From positions 12,335,412-12,399,411 of the forward strand of contig NC_061065.1 in the NCBI RefSeq assembly GCF_021917145.1: a stretch of DNA of 64,000 nt, read 5' to 3'. The first letter of the stretch is position 1. The number at the start of each line of letters is the position of its first letter. Of this stretch, positions 43,002 through 55,800 are shown one piece after another. A model generated the notes under the pieces. It made no database searches. It was not told the DNA's origin and worked only from the letters and a program-made list of their open reading frames with translations. The translations under genes were made by a program, and so were the position numbers. Origin of the DNA: Hypomesus transpacificus. Its lineage: Eukaryota; Chordata; Actinopteri; Osmeriformes; Osmeridae.

Positions 43002-46000
43002 TTATTTCCTCAAAGGTCCTGACATCTTGCGTAGGCCCTTTATCCGATACAGCAAGCCATTGATAAAATCCTGTCAGGGAGTTGTAAACCAGTAAAGATA
43101 CTGTACACAGTATAATACAATACAACAATACAACATAATTATAAAAGAATACAAGACTGCTGAAATAATACAATACAATAAAAGCTATAAAGTGGTTACA
43201 TCAAAAAAAGTACAGTAACCGGTTGTGTGTATTTGGGGTATTTAGCATCCGGATTATCTCATATCTTAGCTCTTTTACATGAGAAGAATACCAATAGCTA
43301 AGGATCTTTCAGTTGAATTCCCAAACCTAATGTTATGTAATGATACTGGTGTCAGAGGAAAACTTGTAATGAAACTGACATGACACTTTTTACCTCTCTG
43401 GGTTTGCCACACTCTTGTAGCAGTTCCTATGGAAAAAAGTTGGTAAACCATTAGCTATTGTTCTTGTAGTCTGTGAAATATTTTTTTTAGGCTGGTAGAG
43501 GAGGGAATCAATGGGAAATCAGTGACAGGTCAGAGTAGTTGCAAAATAATTTACACTTACGTGTAGTTTTAATCTTTGTTCTGAGTCTGAAAGGTCTAGC
43601 AATTCGTCAATGTCAATCTCCAACTCTGGTATGTCCTCTTCCTGCAGAGGATAAAAAAGATTCAAAAAGGGACATAAATAATAACTTGAAATATCTAGTA
43701 CCTTCCAACTCGAAAATACGTGGTATGGCATCATACTGAATGTCCTTATTCCTGAGCAGTGGATACTTTTTTATTCATATCATGTATTGAGTTTCACATT
43801 TCTTTAAAATGTTAATGTGCACGACGATTAACAAAACACAATGAAACAGCATTGCACCATAGAGAATAGAAGCCTTTTTTTCAGGGGGATTTTGATTGTC
43901 CTCTTACTCCTGCCTGCAGTTCTCCATATTCATTTAAACTGATTGCATTTTTGTGGCCCACATGGTCACGCACAGTCATTTTATCCAGACACTGAGCCCA
44001 TTGTGTGGACAGCCAAAAACATCTCCCAGAATGCACTTTGATGGACAACATTTTCCCCACCGATGATCATGCAGTCAGTGCGATAGTTAATCGTCATAAT
44101 GAGTTGTCTAATGGCTACTCAAAATGGTTTCAAATATTTTTCAGTTGCAATTGACCAGAAAGTATGCTAAATGCACAAGTAAAAAAATCACAGTGTAATA
44201 TATTTCACCAAACTAGAGTTCCAAAATAATGTGGAAATAAACACACTATGGTTCTCACAGCTTTTTCATAGCAGTCTGAATCTAGCAAGAGTTACTGTTC
44301 TGTGAGAGCTGAGAAACACAAGTGATTAGTCATCAAGTAGCAATAACAAGTTTCTACCTGGAACTTCTAGTCAGTCCGTTTAATAAGCAAAGGGCTGACA
44401 GGACAGATCCAAGAGATTTTAACCTATCAGTCTTACTGTTGCCTCTTACTGTACATCTTTAATCATCTTAAATGGCAGCCGAGAATATGGGAACTAATTT
44501 GTTTATGTTCAGTCTTGAGTGGAGAGGGCCAAAAAACATGTACAGGTGCATCTAATGTTACCAGCACTTACTGAAAGATAATGTGGGATCTTGTTCAGCA
44601 CAGCAGAATTGTTATCTTGATTGGCACATCAAAAATCGTTTAGTGCAAAGAAAGTGCTGAGATAGTTTTTCTTGCAAAGAAGGGACACTAATGGAGGAAA
44701 TGGAATACTCCATGTTATTGTTTATTATGGTAATTGCAATCAACTGTACAGAAACATTTTGAAACCTTAAAAGAGTAAATTGGATGTTGAAATGGAAAAT
44801 TGTTGTATTCATTGTGCACTTCTCATTAGTGCACTTAGTGATTCAGGGTACATTTTATTTTCAGAGCTATTTATGCCCAGGATGCTGTGGAAAAACAAGG
44901 AAATACAGCCTTCCCCTGTTTGTTGGTGGTGATCTGAGATAAGTATTAATGACCATCATCAACCCAAGCCTAAAATCTAGAATTTTCCACAGGATTTGAG
45001 TGACTATGGCAGAATTTCCCTTTGCTTGGTGTAAGTTTATGTTCCTGATAGTTTGACCTGGTGTAGCAAGGTTGTTCTATGAGGTCTTTCCTGTACAGTT
45101 TGGACCCTAAAGTCATAGTAATCTACAGTAGATGTCCTATACAGTCTCTTCTGACACAGCACTTTACAGTATCGGTCCAGGATAACCTTCAGAGGTCGGA
45201 CTCTATGAAATAATAGCCATTAAATCAAGACAGAACGTTACCATTATTATCTTTACTCATGAAACATTTTTCAAGGAAATTGTGGTTTCCTGAAGATGAA
45301 TAACAATATATAAAAATGAGCAGTAAAATATGAGAACCGTTTTTATTCCTTCATCCTCTTATTAATTTTTGTGAAAATAATTATGAGTACGACCTTTAAA
45401 AGCAACTGAAAATGCAAAAAGTTCAAAGTCTTACTTTAACCACAATCAATGCAACGGTAAAAAAAATGCTTAATTAACACATGAAGGGTGGGCTTTGTGA
45501 CCATACTGTATGAATTAGCCTTTGAATGAAATAAAATGATTCATGAGCTTAAAGGCTGTGTGTAAAAGCGAGTGGCAGTGCATCCATACAGCATGAAGTG
45601 GTCTTCCTTATACGACAGCGTCAATTACAAGTAGGCGTTTACATGTAGTCATTTTGTTCAGAAAGCTTTAGGCTGTCATGCACTCTTTAAGGAGCTAAGT
45701 GTTTTTTTCCTGTTCTTTTTTTTCATTCTTAATCCAGTATTATTACTATCACTATTATTAAAGCTTAGTGGAAAACAATTATGGAACAAAACCCTTTGCC
45801 TATTTTATGGCACAAAGCTGCTTTAAACTTAGATTATCAAAAAGGCTAAAGGCCACATTCTTTTTTTATATTAAAAAAACACAGGGCATGCAGACCACAT
45901 TGAGTGCACTGCATGCCCCAGCAAGAAAGCGATTAGCTTCAGTAATATGTGAACTTATTTGTGCAAAACTTATTGTGGCCACAATAAATGTTTCCCTCCA

Positions 46001-49000
46001 AATTCAATTTAGGATACCTTCTGAACACTGGCCATTTATTTGATACTATATCTGGACAAAATGTCAGCCTAGACAAGAGGTCACATATTTTGATACCTAC
46101 ATAATCCTACCTAAGTTATTTTAAAGCAAAAGTCCTCCAAAGTGATAATGATGGAGATAACATGAAATACTAACACAAGGTTGGATTTTTTATTACAAAC
46201 ATACTATACAGAAATCCATAAACTGTTGGCATTATCAATAGAAAGGAAAGAATAAAATAACATGTTAGGAATCAGACCTATGGAAAAGCAACTAAATAAT
46301 GTAACACTTAAACCCCAAGGGTAGACTGAAATCAGTTACAACATGGAATATCTTCATAAGACTACCCCACCATGTGACCTTTACCACTGTATATCTAATT
46401 ATCATGGTTAGTATACCATGAAGATAAACCCAGTTAAAATCTTTTTTTTTACAAAGTGTTGTATTTGAATGTCATTGGTAATATAATTTTTATATAATTA
46501 AATATACTTCTGAAAAGTTTCTACTAAATGCTGCAAAATGTAACTTTCCAGCACAATCTCTTATCTAGGAAGCTCCTATCCTGACACTGTCATGATGTAA
46601 TAGATTACATGTCTTCTCTTTTCATACTGTTCATTAAACAGTTTCCGTTCAAATGGGGATAAAGAAACACCTGTGTAGGCACAAGCAGTGGCAAATGATT
46701 TTAAGAGTAACCAAAGTATTTAGTTTGTCTACCTGCCCAGGGAAATTAGATTCTAGCTAATGCTGATGCACTTCGTTTTTAAATTGTGCTCTGCCCCTGC
46801 AAAAAAATAAACAGTGACATTTTATGCATATAACTATTTCCTTTTAGAGGCATTTACAGAATAATTACAACTCATATATCCGTCAAACATGCTCTTTTCA
46901 TTTAGATATTTTCTTTGTTCACTGAACATTACTTTACAAGATCTACGATTGTATAGGGTTCCCAGAGAAAGGGGACATTGGGGGCATTGTGGGCCAAAGC
47001 ACAAGCCCATTGTCACCCACATTATTTGTGACTTGAGGTCTTAGTTGAACCCTGACTGTGCCCTTTTTATCCCACACACAGAAGGGTTTTTGGCCACTGG
47101 TTATTCACATCCATATATGCCCTGTTGGATCAACTGTGTTTCCCGATCATGTAATAGAGAAAACATTTAATCCTGTGATATAATCCTCAAGTAAAAAATA
47201 CACGGATGGGTTCACTGTTTGTGAATGGATTGCAGACACGGTCAGTTTTGACATTAAGCTATTTAGATAGTTCAACAATTTAAGTTTTGGCAATTCTTAA
47301 CTATGGGGACCTCAGCTTAAATTCACAGAGGTATCGCAGTTCACACAGTTTAGGGTTGTGTTTTTTTTAATGGTCCTGGGTTTGAACCCAGCCTGTCACA
47401 GCTGGACATCTTCTATTGGATCAGTCAGTTAGTCCTTTAGACCTGCAGGCCTCTCATTAGCCTGCTTTACACAGAACACCAAAATAGGAAGCCAAATTGG
47501 TTGCCATGGCGTTTCCAAGGGGCTGGTAATCAAATTGTCACAGCTGATGGTATAATTGGACAGAGTGCAGTTTAGTCATTGGGATCAATCAAGCTTACAC
47601 AGTTAGATCCTGGGAAGTTTTTATATCTGGTAACCCACAGAGAAATTTAATGGATATTCTGTCACTGCATGCACATCTTGCCACTATAGACAATCCATGA
47701 AAATACCAATAAGAGTAGGCACTGATGGAGCCTTGTTCTAAAGAAATCAAGGCTTGATTCTGATTGTCAAACAAGTTACACTAATCACATGAAGAAAAGT
47801 TGCATGATAAACTGCTTGTCAGAAGATGGGAATAGTTTGATGGTCATGAGTATATACTGGACATACTGGGACTAAAGCCATAAGAGTGTCCACGGGGGTA
47901 GACAACTGGAAGTCCAAAGAACTATTCAATTGTCCTCTTTTGTAGGGAAAAGTCACCAATGCAGTACTGCTGGACATTGAGTAAACACAATGAGATGCAA
48001 TTGAGTCCTCAGAAATATAGCCCCAGTGCCCCTTTCAGATGTATTATCTCTAAGTGGAACATACCTGGCCTAAACCTGTTTGGATTCCAAATTAACCTTA
48101 AAATGCTAATTTAGCAATAATTTGTTGTAATCTGTACTGTACTATACTGTAATCAGTTTATCATAGATAAGTATTTAGTAAGTGCAAAGAGTTGAGCAGA
48201 AACAACCGATAACACACTTCTGTAGGTCATTTGATCATCATAATAAATAATAATATACTTTAATAATAATAAATTGTCAGCTACAGGACAAAGATTTTTT
48301 TTCATTTTTTTTTATTATCTTATTGTTCCAGGAATTTATTTGTGGGAGGGAACATCACATCTGAATTCCTGAACTGAAATGTCTGTTGTTCAGACACATT
48401 TACAGATTTATGCAGATAGTTAAAATACAGCAAAAATCTAAAATTGTAAACACACAACATTTGTAATTTGCCATTGAACACTTTATGACCTACCGTAGCT
48501 ATTGAACTCAGTCCTTATGGCACACAGCATTTGCAAGAGAGCTGACCAAGGAGATCATTGAAGAAACGATAGGAACCAGTTTGAAATTAAAGAAATATAT
48601 CTTTCTATATATGCATTTCATGTTTACTGTTTTACCTCCCTTGTGTTGGCCTGTATCTTTCACTCTTGTTTCCCATGTTCTTTCCTGTACAGCTCCTTCT
48701 CTCTATCCTTTCAGTGTGAATTATTCACAGTATATGGAAGGGAGCACTCTGCCTACACCACTTTAATGCCGGTTTTTCTGTCTCTCTAGTGACTGTGACT
48801 ATGGGAGACCTCTTAGGATACTCCAAACAAAACGTAACTACTCATAGTAACATTTCCCTCCTAACTACTTACACAGACCACTGTTTATTATCTCCAGATC
48901 CAAGGCAGCTGACCCGGGATCAGAAAGCAACCAGACCAACTCACCCCACAGTCAAACAGGAGATGGAGTTGCCCATCGATCCACTCCTCGATGTCCAGTC

Positions 49001-49130
49001 TCCGCTGCAGGTCTTTGCGGTTGTATTTGACGGTGAGTTTCCCCAGCCTCCGCTGGGAAGGCTCTTCTTCTTCCTTCTCCTCCGGGGTTTGGAACAAGAC
49101 CCTGCCTTGAGGACCGGATTGTGTTGCCAT
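43002..49130 (-). CDS. ppp1r14d: Protein phosphatase 1 regulatory inhibitor subunit 14 family (PPP1R14D-like)
   Basis: CPI-17/PHI family inhibitor of PP1/myosin phosphatase. In the family, phosphorylation of one Thr turns the protein into a strong PP1 inhibitor. Coding exons (minus): 48945-49130, 43561-43641, 43394-43426, 43002-43070; all phase 0, 122 aa. GKLTVKYNRKDLQRRLDIEEW matches the family PHIN domain, with the regulatory Thr at residue 33. EEDIPELEIDIDELLDLSD and CGKPREDFINGLLYRIKGL follow, as in PPP1R14A-D. The first intron is 5.3 kb, the others below 350 bp. Assignment to the D member rests on its position next to spint1, as in human; the sequence itself also resembles PPP1R14B and C. 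Family identity is firm; the letter is inference. Confidence 0.88.
43642..48944. other. Large first intron of the PPP1R14 gene
   Basis: AT-rich intron with no nested coding gene that I can support. The longest frames are below 95 codons. Around 47380 GGGTTTGAACCCAGCC resembles a tRNA-type B box with a palindromic context, but no A box or tRNA fold accompanies it. Confidence 0.55.
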
Positions 49131-52100
49131 GACTGACTATGACTGCTGGCTGCTCTGAATCAAATCGCTGAGCTACCGACCCTTTGTGGGATACCAACCA
49201 GCTATTGCTCCAAAGGTCTTTCTCTCTTTTAGAGTTGGTCTTTATTGGTTTCTTGCTGCTTCCTGTCTTCTTCTGTTGTGCTTTTTTGTCTCTGTGTGCC
49301 TCTTTCCTTGACCCCCCTCTTCCTCTGGCCTTAGCTTCCCTATGCAAAGCTCACTCTGCTAGACTGATGCCTATTTGTGTGTCTGTCTCTATTGCCTGCC
49401 TCTCTTCTCTCCTGGGCTCTCTCTCTCTCACACACACATTCACACAATGTCTCCTCCCCCTGTTTCCTCCTTCCTACCTCTTGCCTGTTTTCTCCTTTTT
49501 TTTACCACTGTCTCTCGTATATGCTGTTCTCTCTGTCTCTAAACTTTACTCTGTGTATAGAGAGAAAGAGATTGTCACAATTATTATCAAATATATAATT
49601 GTCAATTTTGTCAATCTAGAGATCAAATACAAGCTTTGTCTACAGGGACACCAGCAATCCTTGATCAACAGGAAGAGCCAAAAATGAGTGTGCCCACATT
49701 TGTCTGTTTTCACATTTCCTTTTGACTGCTTTACATAGCTTTTGTTATTAACTTAAAGCCATCAGCTGTTGTAAAGGTTTCGACTGTTGCATAAGTACAT
49801 GTTCTAACCTTTAAAGTACCTACAGATTTATATTAACATATTTGGATGATATACATCTTACAGTTAATTTTGTCCGTTAGACAATGAAGTCATACAATTA
49901 AAGCTACCAATTGAATCACAGTCCTGTTTTCTAGTATGCAAATATAGTTGACTGTAACTTTAAATGTAACAATCCACACACCCCAAACCACTTATTATAT
50001 GTGCTCATGCAGTCTGCAGCTTGAGAAGAGAAACGATTTGTGGTATATTGTTGTCTCCTCTCAGGGCGGAAACCAACTTCACCCCCACAGTGAAATTAAT
50101 TAAAGACATAATCAGATCATGCATTCATTTACGCTTGATTTGTACCCATATTACATAATAACTGACAAAGGTTGGCACCCAATTCACAGTTCAACAGTGT
50201 ACTCATATTTGATTTTAACTGTCTACTTTTAAAAGTAAAATCTGTTCTACGTGAATTTATCAAATATGTATAAAGCAAGACACTTAAACCATGACTCTTA
50301 GCTGTGAAGATTTTAGGAACATTTATCTAGAGCATTCAGCCATTATTAAAACATACAGACTTACAGACTGTTGTCTAAATGTCGTACAGTACAACCTAAA
50401 CAATCCTGAAATGTTGATGATTCTCTTGCACACAGCCCACCTCACATGCAGCAGCCTTCATCTTGCTCTGTTTTCTTTGTATTTGTTAACTACTTTAGTA
50501 GAAGAAGCAAGTTGATACCCAGGCGTACGTAGTGTAACGTAAGTGTATATTGTATAACCCGCCCTTCTCAAATTTGACACCGGACAGCGGTTGACCAGAA
50601 AGGTCAAAGGATTACAGGCCGAGACAATTTGTCCACTGATAAAGAAACAACAGCTGTGATGAATCAGATTAGAAACGGAAATGAGGTAGACATAATGCAC
50701 ACATTTGTAAATCTGATTTGAAACTGAATTTTGTTGAAACCAGAATATTGTGGAATGTGTGGAAAGTAACATGCAGTTTATATTTCAACAAATTTGATTA
50801 AAGTATTTATTGATTATTTACCACTAAGTAGTAAGTGTGTGAGAAACTGGTCAGTGCATCGACAGTTAATTGAGCAATCCACTGTGTGATCCTATTCACT
50901 TCTCATTACTACACACGAGTAGTGATCTTAGCCTAGGGCTTTTGACCAGCTGCTATCTGGTGCTGTTTTGATAAGGCTTCAGGCTAATGAGTATGCTCAA
51001 TTACACAGCTATAAAACATGAATGAGACGTGTATACGGGGCCAGTAAATGCCCTATTTTAATCTTTTGGGGGAGAAGAACATAAAATAAAGGCATACTCT
51101 ACTGCATTTTCACAATTAAAAACCTTTAAATTATACAGGATTTTCTAAAATACATGTATAATTTTCCATTCATTCTAAATAGCCATAGCTACAGCAGCAG
51201 ACAAAGACATTCTTTTGTAACCATTGGTCTTACTAACAATAGAAAGCAACATATAGTATTCAGATTTGGGATGAGAAAAGCATGGTTAGCCAATGAAGGT
51301 TATCCAATGAAGGCAATTCATGGTTAAACTGCAACTAGAAGTACATGGAAGGTCCATATAATTCAGCGTGCAATATTAACAACTACCGTACCACTCTCTG
51401 GACTTCTGTGTGGGGTTAACAGGATTTGCAGTATAAGAAAATAGTCAAGAATATCCTTTCAGTTGGGCAGTTTTAATAATGCCCAACTGAAAGTGCATAT
51501 AATAATAATGCCTGTAATGCAGTAATGCCTGTCTGTTAGAAGCACTGAATAATTTAAAGTTGTTTGAGACTCGTCTTTCCTGGGTAACAAATTAATTTGG
51601 TTTGTCAGCATACACACACATGCACACAAGTGTATATACTGTGTACACCCTCAACATTACATTACAATTCTAACAGAGGGCATAACACTGCCATCCAACA
51701 TTGAGGGGATATACCCACAGCCATTGTGATGAGTGATGCTTTACCAAAATAAACGTATTCCATACTGAGAATACTGTAGGGTATTATAATAATAAAAAGG
51801 CATAGACTATGCATGCTTAAGATATCCAGTATATGGTACAGTGTTTACCATTGGCCATTTATACAATGTTGACCATCTTTTCTTTCACATTTGAGTATTT
51901 TGGTCACCCATGGTTGCAGTTGGGGCACAAGTGAATACACACTTGGTCTAGTCAGCAATGACACGTTGGTATTTGTAAATTGTGTGTGTTCTCCCATAGG
52001 TTTTTTCCATGGGACTATTTGTTAGTGTGACACTGCTCTCTGGTGGCTAAATCTATTTGCACTTTATTTCCACTAGATAGTTACCAAATACTTGAATAGA

Positions 52101-52834
52101 TAAGTCAGTCTTTGTCTGGAATAAATAGACATGTCTACGGTAAGTTTTGTCGTAAATATGATCCTTTCTAGAGCTTTCACAAATGAGGAACCCATACAAT
52201 GACGTATTGTCTGCATCAGAAGATCTGGAATCAAAGACCGACTGTCTGGGAACGTCTACTGATTCAGCACCGTCAGACACGGTTTATCACTCATGTCATT
52301 GTAACAAAGAATACAAAGCATTGATGAGTAGTATCATTTAGACTTAATGTCGGAAGTTGGAAGACGAACATATGTTGTTTTAACAAATTTAAAAGGATAT
52401 GGAATTGTTATCTTTTTAATACGATAAGCCTGTGGACATTTTATTGCACGCCTCAACGACGTCAGTGCGTATGTCAATGCACATTGGCTCAATTTCACTT
52501 CCTGGTTTTATACAGGTGACACACCTAATTTTTTTGCAGGCTTAATTGTCTGCTTATCTCGCCAACGGAAACACCCCAAGATCAGCGTTCTGTAGATTTG
52601 GACTTTTCTTACTTATAATACAGCTTAGCCTACTATTTCAATCAAGGACAAAGACGTTCGACGATATTAGATGATGTTTTTAGTTTAACATAGTTTTTAA
52701 TTTTGTGGAATTATTTCAAACCTTACTGAAGTGGAGAGTTTCATTTGTACAGTTGTTTTTAGTTAATTTTCTTCTTATAACTTTTTTCTATATACTTGGC
52801 GTAGGCTATTTGTGGATATTTCAAACCTTTGACG
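49131..52834. other. Intergenic region between the divergent PPP1R14 and spint1 genes
   Basis: The two genes point away from each other, so both promoters should lie here. A strongly pyrimidine-rich stretch at 49200-49560 adjoins the PPP1R14 start (purine-rich in its leader). Directly upstream of the spint1 ATG is AT-rich sequence without an obvious TATA box at a fixed spacing. No other coding gene was seen. Confidence 0.5.
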
Positions 52835-55800
52835 ATGACAGGTTTGTCTATTGGATTTGTTTTGGGATCCACTTTGTTGTTCAGTGCAGTTTTCCAAGTA
52901 AACGCACAAGCTGTCACGAATGGCGCAGCCTGCAATAAGAAATTCAAGACGGGCACAGAAACATTTGTACTAGACACACAAGACGCTGTTAATGCAGGAG
53001 CCACATTCATCTCGTCCCCAACTGTTACTCATGCCGACGATTGCGTGAGCGCGTGTTGTCAAATCCCCCAATGTAATTTGGCATTAATTGAAAATGGACA
53101 GGAGACGGGATCGGTTAAGACCTGCTTCCTATTCAACTGTCTATACCGGAACGAATACGTATGCAGATTTGTGAACAACGTTGGATTTACAAATTATATT
53201 CAGGAGACAGTTTATGAACAACACCTTGGAGGACGTGAAACTTCTGGTAAGTTAACAGAGACTGTGGGCCTATGGTGTGTGTATAGAAACAATCAATCCA
53301 GGTGTAACAGGCGTGCAAAACAGATTGTATTTTACTTTTAAATAATGAAATAACTTTGACGAATACACATTTTTCAATTATGAGATTTATAATATCTAGA
53401 AACCAAAACATTTCCAATATTAAAACATGTTTCCAGAGAAGGAATCCCCCATTGCCAACGCCGGCCTGGATATTGTGGTCCAGCCCAAAGAGTGGGTGTC
53501 ACTCAATGGGTTAGAGAGTAAAGCCAAGGATGGCAAGGTGATCTCCAAGTTCGAATGGAGCCTTCAGAAAGGGGACTCTTCTGTGGTTATACAAGTAAGA
53601 GCATCATACATGGTCATCATCATTTCCATCCATAGTGTCCTAAGCTGATGCTGTCACTGAATAATAAAACAACTAAGGAATTGTTGTCAGTGCCCTTTGA
53701 ATGTAACCAGCATCAGTCTAAACTAAAATGATTGTCAATATCTGTATACTAAGTTATATGTTACATACTTCTGTTAATTCTCAGAAAACCGCCCTCCCTG
53801 ATCAAGTAGAGCTGTCTGACCTTAAGCCAGGTGTGTATGAGTTCCAACTGAAAGTCACCGACTCCAAAGGCCTATCTGACACAGCCCAGGTCACCGTCCT
53901 CGTCCTTACTCCTGAACAGTCTGATCGTGAGTACCTGGTTATGGGAAATGCAGTCAAATGACATTTCTGTGTGAAAACTTGAAGTACAGATTCTGTTTTT
54001 AATAGTCCTACTGGCTTTTTGTGGAAGATTATTATCTAGTGCATGGGAATAAATAGTCCTGTGGAAATGTATTCTGTTTAAATATCACTTGCCTGCCTTC
54101 TCTACGTTTTGGTTTTGTAAATTAAGGTCAACATTCCTCTTTTAGCCTAACTACACACATACACACCCACACAAAAGCCTATGCTGTTGCTGACGTTTGA
54201 GTATTGTATTTCACCTTAAAGTCACCTTAGAAATAGTATTGCTAGCAGATGAAAAGAGCAGGTTTTTCTCAAACTCCTCATAGCTAATCAAAATTGTTAT
54301 ATTTAAGTGAGATTTTTGAGATGCCACATGAGAGTACTCAAACAACAAGTCATAAATGTGACTGTTCCCCCATCAAACCTCAGAACAGGTTTGGTGTGAT
54401 TCAGAGTTGAGTCACATCAAGGAGTTTCACACGGTTGAGCAAAACACACATTGTCACACACACACAGTTTATACACTAAGGTGTCTGGGCTGGTTTTTAC
54501 CAGCTTTTACCAACCATCAACCACCTAGTGAGAGAGAGGAGTGGAAAAATGGGTTGTCCTTCCAAATCATGTTTTGATGTTAGGAGAGGGGTCAATGAAG
54601 ACTTTTTGAAATGGAAACAAAACGTAATTCATGAGTGACTTCAAATAAATGTGGGGCAAGACACTGGCTACAGATTAAGTAAAACATTTAAAACCAGGTT
54701 AAATTACATTGTTGGGCAGAATAATTGGACTTAAGGTAATGTATTCACGTGAATGGCAACAATTAGCTGTAGACTATAACAAGGCTACGAAAATGTATGG
54801 ATCATCACACTAGCCTTGTTTTAGTTCTTAATCCCCAAAGAAACATACATTTCCAGAAGATTCAGTGATATTGGCAGCAGTTTAAGCAACCAGCAAACTC
54901 AACAATCAAAATGTGGGTTATCAACCAACAAAAGAACATGGAACCTTGTCTGGACTGTTGGCAGTGTTGGCTAATTAGGTGTATTATGTAAACCTGTATA
55001 CATAGGTAAACATGTATGCAGTAGTTTATCTGGGATTATTCAGTTTCTTACTCAGGAGTAGGACATTTTTCTACATCCCAAAGTGTACCTGTTGAATTGT
55101 ACCTGAGGAGGACAGACTATAATGTAAGAATTCATTGTGGTAAGGCTATTGGCAGAAATGTATTGTCATCTACAGCATCTTTTTGTGCCCAATGTACCAT
55201 GACAGACCGTTGAAGCCACTTTTTGTTAATTAGTCTTCTTTACTTTTAATTTCAAATGCAACAGCCTTAGTGGTAGCCTGGTCCTAACCAGACCCTCGTA
55301 CATTTCATTTGTACAGAGGGTCTGGGATCGCTTCATTGGCAAGCGTTAACTTCCTTGAAGGCAGGTACTCTGTTGAAGTTTAAAACTATTGGCTCTGCCC
55401 AGAGCGACTCTGATCTGCCATAACCAATCGCTAGCGTTCGCCTTAGCCAACCAGCCTTCACCACAGAGCTAGCTGCCGTAGCTGGAAAATCAAACTTTTC
55501 CCGAACCCCTACAAAAACATTGTTTCTGAAAACCGATTGATGCACTGAAATCCCAGACCTAGTTCAGAAGCAAAATCTAAATTGAGCGGAAGTACGTAGG
55601 AGGGTAGAAACAGGCTACCTTAGTGGCACTTTGGATATTAAATGCATATAAGCTATCATCTTCCCTCAGCCAGGTTATGCTAGGCCTAAACATGTGCTTG
55701 TGCCCTTCCTAATTTAATTCACAGCTTTCTTTTTGTAACTGGTTTCTTTAGAAGGGAGTATCACATCTGCACAAGCAATACACCTACACTAGTGCCACGG

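Noticed and set aside
47370-47400. tRNA-like B box (GGGTTTGAACCC)
   Set aside because: No acceptor stem, A box or anticodon arm could be fitted around it.
48952-49347. 131-codon minus-strand frame overlapping the PPP1R14 first exon
   Set aside because: It is out of frame with the conserved GKLTVKYNRKDLQ sequence, and its basic composition comes from a purine-rich leader.
48789-49687. Plus-strand frames of 115 and 167 codons
   Set aside because: The first is antisense to the PPP1R14 first exon; the second is low-complexity pyrimidine-rich sequence giving Leu/Ser/Phe runs.
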